A stretch of 64,000 nt of DNA from Actinomycetota bacterium. GTDB lineage: Bacteria; Actinomycetota; Geothermincolia; Geothermincolales; RBG-13-55-18. Numbering within the stretch: position 1 is the first letter of the stretch; each line of letters starts with the position of its first letter. The stretch is from the NCBI GenBank assembly GCA_014360655.1, contig JACIXC010000001.1, positions 143,173 to 207,172 of the forward strand, in the 5' to 3' direction. The position numbers and the translations under genes are program-made. Positions 63,350 through 64,000 of this stretch are shown piece by piece. The notes under the pieces are model-generated. The model had not been told where the DNA came from. It did not search any database and saw only the letters and a list, made by a program, of their open reading frames with translations.

Positions 63350-63624
63350 GTCAGGAAACCCACCTTATCTTTAAAATAGGCCCGCCAGGCTTGAATGATG
63401 GGGTGGCGGGTGCGGTAGAAGCCGTGTTGCCTGATTTCCTTTTCCTCGAGGACGCGGAAGGTCTCGCCCGGGAAGGTAGAGGCCTCGCAGCAGCGGCGGT
63501 AGGCTTCCTCGTCCAGGGGGTTCCCCACTTCCTCGTATAGGAGGTATAAGAGGTGCTGGTTCTTCGTTTTTCTGGTGATCGAAAGGATATCGACGCTGGT
63601 GAATCTCCTGATTGGAACCGAAGA
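63346..63624 (-). pseudogene. 5'-truncated copy 2 of a conserved C-terminal module
   Basis: The frame is open from a stop at 63625 through 92 codons to a TGA at 63346 but has no ATG; the only usable codon is a GTG (MGNPLDEEAYRR) at 63528 with poor spacing. Distinctive parts are LSITRKTKNQHLLYLLYEEV, EASTFPGETFRVLEEKE and RTRHPIIQAWRAYFKD. The last four bases overlap the nuclease-like gene start. It is the better-preserved of two copies and may be translated from the GTG. No known family recognised. Confidence 0.55.
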
Positions 63625-63671
63625 TCAAAGGAACAGCACCATATCATATTTCCCATACTTAGCACCATATC

Positions 63672-63962
63672 TTACGTTGCTGTTTGCTCGAAGAGTCTTT
63701 GAAGAGCCCTTTCATCGCCAAACATCTTAAGAAAAAGATTTATATTTGTTTCTTGATGAATGAGCACTTCCCCATCATCCCTCAACAATAAGATATGGAA
63801 TTCGTCATCTTCATCCTCCTCTGTAACAATACCAATGACGTAACAATACAAGAATGGGCAATTACCTAGCTTTGCCCATTCAGGTCCAAGCTTTATTTCA
63901 TAGCTCTTCAGTAACCTTATCCTTTCGAGTTGGTTTTCCGTAAAAATACTGGGAGCGGACAT
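63672..63962 (-). CDS. Unknown small protein, possibly 5' partial
   Basis: A protein of 96 residues from the ATG at 63962; the frame stays open to the window edge through a GTG at 63974, so the true gene may begin outside. NQLERIRLLKSYEIKLGPEW, an acidic TEEDEDDEF stretch, FHILLLRDDGEVLI and a C-terminal LFLKMFGDERALQRLF are visible. The acidic, A+T-rich coding style fits the defence-island neighbours. No family or function recognised. Confidence 0.5.
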   Translation of the reverse strand: MSAPSIFTENQLERIRLLKSYEIKLGPEWAKLGNCPFLYCYVIGIVTEEDEDDEFHILLLRDDGEVLIHQETNINLFLKMFGDERALQRLFEQTAT

Positions 63963-64000
63963 CGTAAAAGCCACATTGGATGGAAATAATAATGTACCAG

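Overview
The window is one high-GC bacterial chromosome segment. Most genes have strong GGAGG-type ribosome binding sites and lie tightly packed on the minus strand. Only an acyl-CoA dehydrogenase, a small secreted protein, tRNA-Thr, a MerR-TetR regulator, a CocE-type hydrolase, a biotin carboxylase fusion and katG are on plus. The gene set (four-subunit pyruvate:ferredoxin oxidoreductase, class I two-subunit fumarase, PSP1/RicT next to holB and tmk, single-chain acyl-CoA carboxylase, beta-oxidation genes) suggests a free-living, largely anaerobic but peroxide-exposed organism. A deep-branching Actinomycetota or related Gram-positive line would fit, but this is inference; no rRNA is present.

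Layout. 0-0.6 kb: a cobalamin riboswitch with terminator leads into cobU, which runs off the left edge. 1-7.9 kb: thiolase, a DUF6485-like Cys-rich protein, SAM hydrolase plus YjbQ-family protein, a ThDP enzyme, a D-2-hydroxyacid dehydrogenase and a receiver-only response regulator. 8-14 kb: acyl-CoA dehydrogenase, a DUF6141-like membrane protein, an Lgt-family protein and exported proteins resembling a DUF916/WxL-type surface system. 14-21 kb: tRNA-Thr(CGT), porB-porA-porD-porG, ricT, holB (TTG start) and tmk. 21-28 kb: fumarase beta, an MFS transporter, fumarase alpha and mdh in one run, then an archaeal-type DNA topoisomerase I. 28-33 kb: MBL-fold protein, two alpha/beta hydrolases, an unknown protein and the MerR-TetR fusion regulator. 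33-42 kb: a catabolic cluster that reads as one operon led by an IclR regulator: cyclase-family hydrolase, cupin, SDR, 3-hydroxyacyl-CoA dehydrogenase, SCP2 protein, ferredoxin, FAD-dependent reductase, and two DAPG/phloretin-hydrolase-like proteins separated by an HXXEE membrane protein. 42-48 kb: two exported esterase/peptidase-type hydrolases and a DUF1284 protein. 48-55.4 kb: two adjacent ThDP proteins with complementary active-site defects, divergent from a single-chain biotin-dependent carboxylase. 55.6-58.8 kb: katG and an SDR.

From about 58.9 kb to the end the character changes: GmrSD-like DUF262 protein, Mrr_N-type winged-helix protein, PIN-domain protein, a nuclease-like unknown, and two broken copies of one conserved C-terminal module. 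Base composition from about 61.4 kb is clearly more A+T-rich than the rest. This looks like a laterally acquired defence island continuing past the right edge.

The most interesting leads are the complementary ThDP pair (possible heterodimer with one composite active site), the defence island with its repeated module upstream of different effectors, the MerR-TetR fusion, the archaeal-type TopA and the catabolic operon with two C-C hydrolase-fold proteins. Several intergenic regions also carry short direct or tandem repeats of unknown role.
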